A DNA stretch of 5,023 nucleotides, taken from Rhodospirillaceae bacterium (GTDB lineage Bacteria > Pseudomonadota > Alphaproteobacteria > UBA8366 > GCA-2717185). The notes beneath the pieces were generated by a model. That model saw nothing but the letters and a program-made list of their open reading frames with translations, had not been told where the DNA came from and did not search any database. Positions within the stretch are counted from its first letter, which is position 1; every line of letters starts with the position of its first letter. The stretch lies in contig JABJJH010000283.1 of assembly GCA_018660965.1 (NCBI GenBank), positions 1 to 5,023 of the forward strand, in the 5' to 3' direction. Made by a program: the position numbers and the translations under genes. Shown one piece after another: positions 4,142 to 5,023 of the stretch.

Positions 4142-5023
4142 CTAAAGTCTTGCGGGAAGGCCCGCGATGCGCCGCGCGGCGGTTAACGTGTTGCCCAATA
4201 ACATGGCGATTGTCATGGGGCCGACGCCGCCTGGCACGGGGGTGATGGCGCCAGCCGCCGCAAGGGCTTCCGTGAAGGCGACATCACCAACAAGGCGGGA
4301 TTTTTGCGCCCCCTGCGCGTCAACACGGTGAATGCCGACATCGATGACGGTGGCGCCGGGCTTGATCCAGTCGCCGCGAATCAATTCCGGTTTGCCAACG
4401 GCGGCGACCAGGATATCTGCGCGGCGGCACACTGCCGCCAGGTCGCGGGTCCGGGAATGCGCGACCGTGACCGTGCAATTGGCGCGCAGCAGCAACGCGG
4501 CCATGGGTTTGCCGACGACGTTGGACCGGCCCACAACCACGGCGTCCAGGCCGGAAAGGTCGCCGAGTTCCCCTTCCAGCAGCGCGAGGCAGCCAAGCGG
4601 CGTGCACGGCGTCATTGCATCGGCGCCGACCGACAGGCGCCCGGCGTTGAGATCATGAAACCCGTCCACGTCCTTTTCCGGCGCAACCGCATTGACCACG
4701 ATGTGTTCGTCGATATGGCTCGGCAAGGGCAGTTGCACCAGAATGCCGTGGATCGCGTCGTCCCGGTTGAGGTCGTCGATAAGGGTCAGCAAATCGGCTT
4801 GCGATGTCGTGTCCGGTCGCCGGTGTTCAAAACTAGCCATGCCGCAATCCGTGACCTGCCGGGCTTTGCTGCGGACATAAATCAGGCTGGCGGGATCTTC
4901 ACCGACAAGGATGACCGCCAGTCCGGGCGTTACGCCATGCGACTGTTTGAACGCCGCGACATCGGCAGCGATGCGATCGCGCAACGCGGCGGCGGCGGCC
5001 TTGCCGTCGATGAGTTTGGCGTC
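4142..5023 (-). CDS. folD: Bifunctional methylenetetrahydrofolate dehydrogenase/cyclohydrolase (5' end outside window)
   Basis: This cytoplasmic enzyme oxidises 5,10-methylene-THF to 5,10-methenyl-THF with NADP+ and hydrolyses it to 10-formyl-THF, feeding purine and formylmethionine synthesis. The visible 293 residues start with DAKLIDGKAAAAALRDRIA, the normal FolD N-terminus, so only the start codon and perhaps one or two residues are missing beyond 5023. The TTG at 4984 encodes the leucine of ALRDR and is not the start. Motifs, numbered from the first visible residue: Y-V-x-x-K with catalytic Lys53 and Tyr49, QLPLP (97-101), PEKDVDG (115-121), PCTP (139-142), the NADP-binding GRSNVVGKP (165-173), GDVAF (246-250) and PVPGGVGPMT (262-271). 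Length and motifs indicate an intact enzyme. The TAG stop is at 4144-4142. The gene is convergent with the EF-hand gene; its promoter is outside the window. Confidence 0.96.
   Translation of the reverse strand, partial: DAKLIDGKAAAAALRDRIAADVAAFKQSHGVTPGLAVILVGEDPASLIYVRSKARQVTDCGMASFEHRRPDTTSQADLLTLIDDLNRDDAIHGILVQLPLPSHIDEHIVVNAVAPEKDVDGFHDLNAGRLSVGADAMTPCTPLGCLALLEGELGDLSGLDAVVVGRSNVVGKPMAALLLRANCTVTVAHSRTRDLAAVCRRADILVAAVGKPELIRGDWIKPGATVIDVGIHRVDAQGAQKSRLVGDVAFTEALAAAGAITPVPGGVGPMTIAMLLGNTLTAARRIAGLPARL

Noticed and set aside
4982..4984. TTG at 4984 as the folD start
   Set aside because: The frame continues upstream to the window edge with the conserved FolD N-terminus (AKLIDGKAAA), so this codon is internal leucine.

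Overview
The window is a GC-rich (roughly 60% or more by eye) stretch of bacterial chromosome. The best guess is an alphaproteobacterium of the Rhodospirillales type. This rests on the short (about 407-residue) form of argininosuccinate synthase, a DUF3253-like protein, a YbfB/YjiJ-type MFS transporter, small exported EF-hand proteins and high-GC codon use. It is an inference, because no rRNA or other marker gene is present.

Layout, left to right. A minus-strand gene of the RraA-like family enters from the left edge; only its first 26 codons are visible. It is divergent from argG (263-1486, +) across a 184-bp intergenic region. That region holds a plausible argG promoter, two small hairpins in the argG leader, a possible minus-strand promoter and a 6-bp dyad that looks like an operator. 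After argG come a 98-residue DUF3253-like protein (1529-1825) and, 9 bp further on, a 12-helix MFS transporter (1835-3001). The transporter's Shine-Dalgarno overlaps the stop codon of the preceding gene, so these two probably form a unit.

Next are two tandem, related genes for small exported proteins (3102-3410 and 3598-4113). The second is an intact periplasmic protein with four canonical EF-hand calcium loops. The first shares its signal peptide style, an N-terminal conserved segment and its upstream promoter/leader region. However, its EF-hand loops are degenerate and it stops early. The roughly 110 bp between the two genes is recognisably the decayed second half of the first copy, with stop codons, a 2-nt deletion and lost EF loops. 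A perfect 30-nt palindrome (3423-3452) has arisen inside it. This duplication and decay is the most interesting thing in the window.

The right end holds folD on the minus strand (4142 to beyond 5023), convergent with the EF-hand gene across a 28-bp gap. Its true start codon lies just outside the window.

Functionally the window mixes housekeeping metabolism (arginine biosynthesis by ArgG, one-carbon folate metabolism by FolD), an uncharacterised transporter unit and an exported calcium-binding protein pair. I see no CRISPR array, tRNA, rRNA, insertion sequence or obvious defence system.
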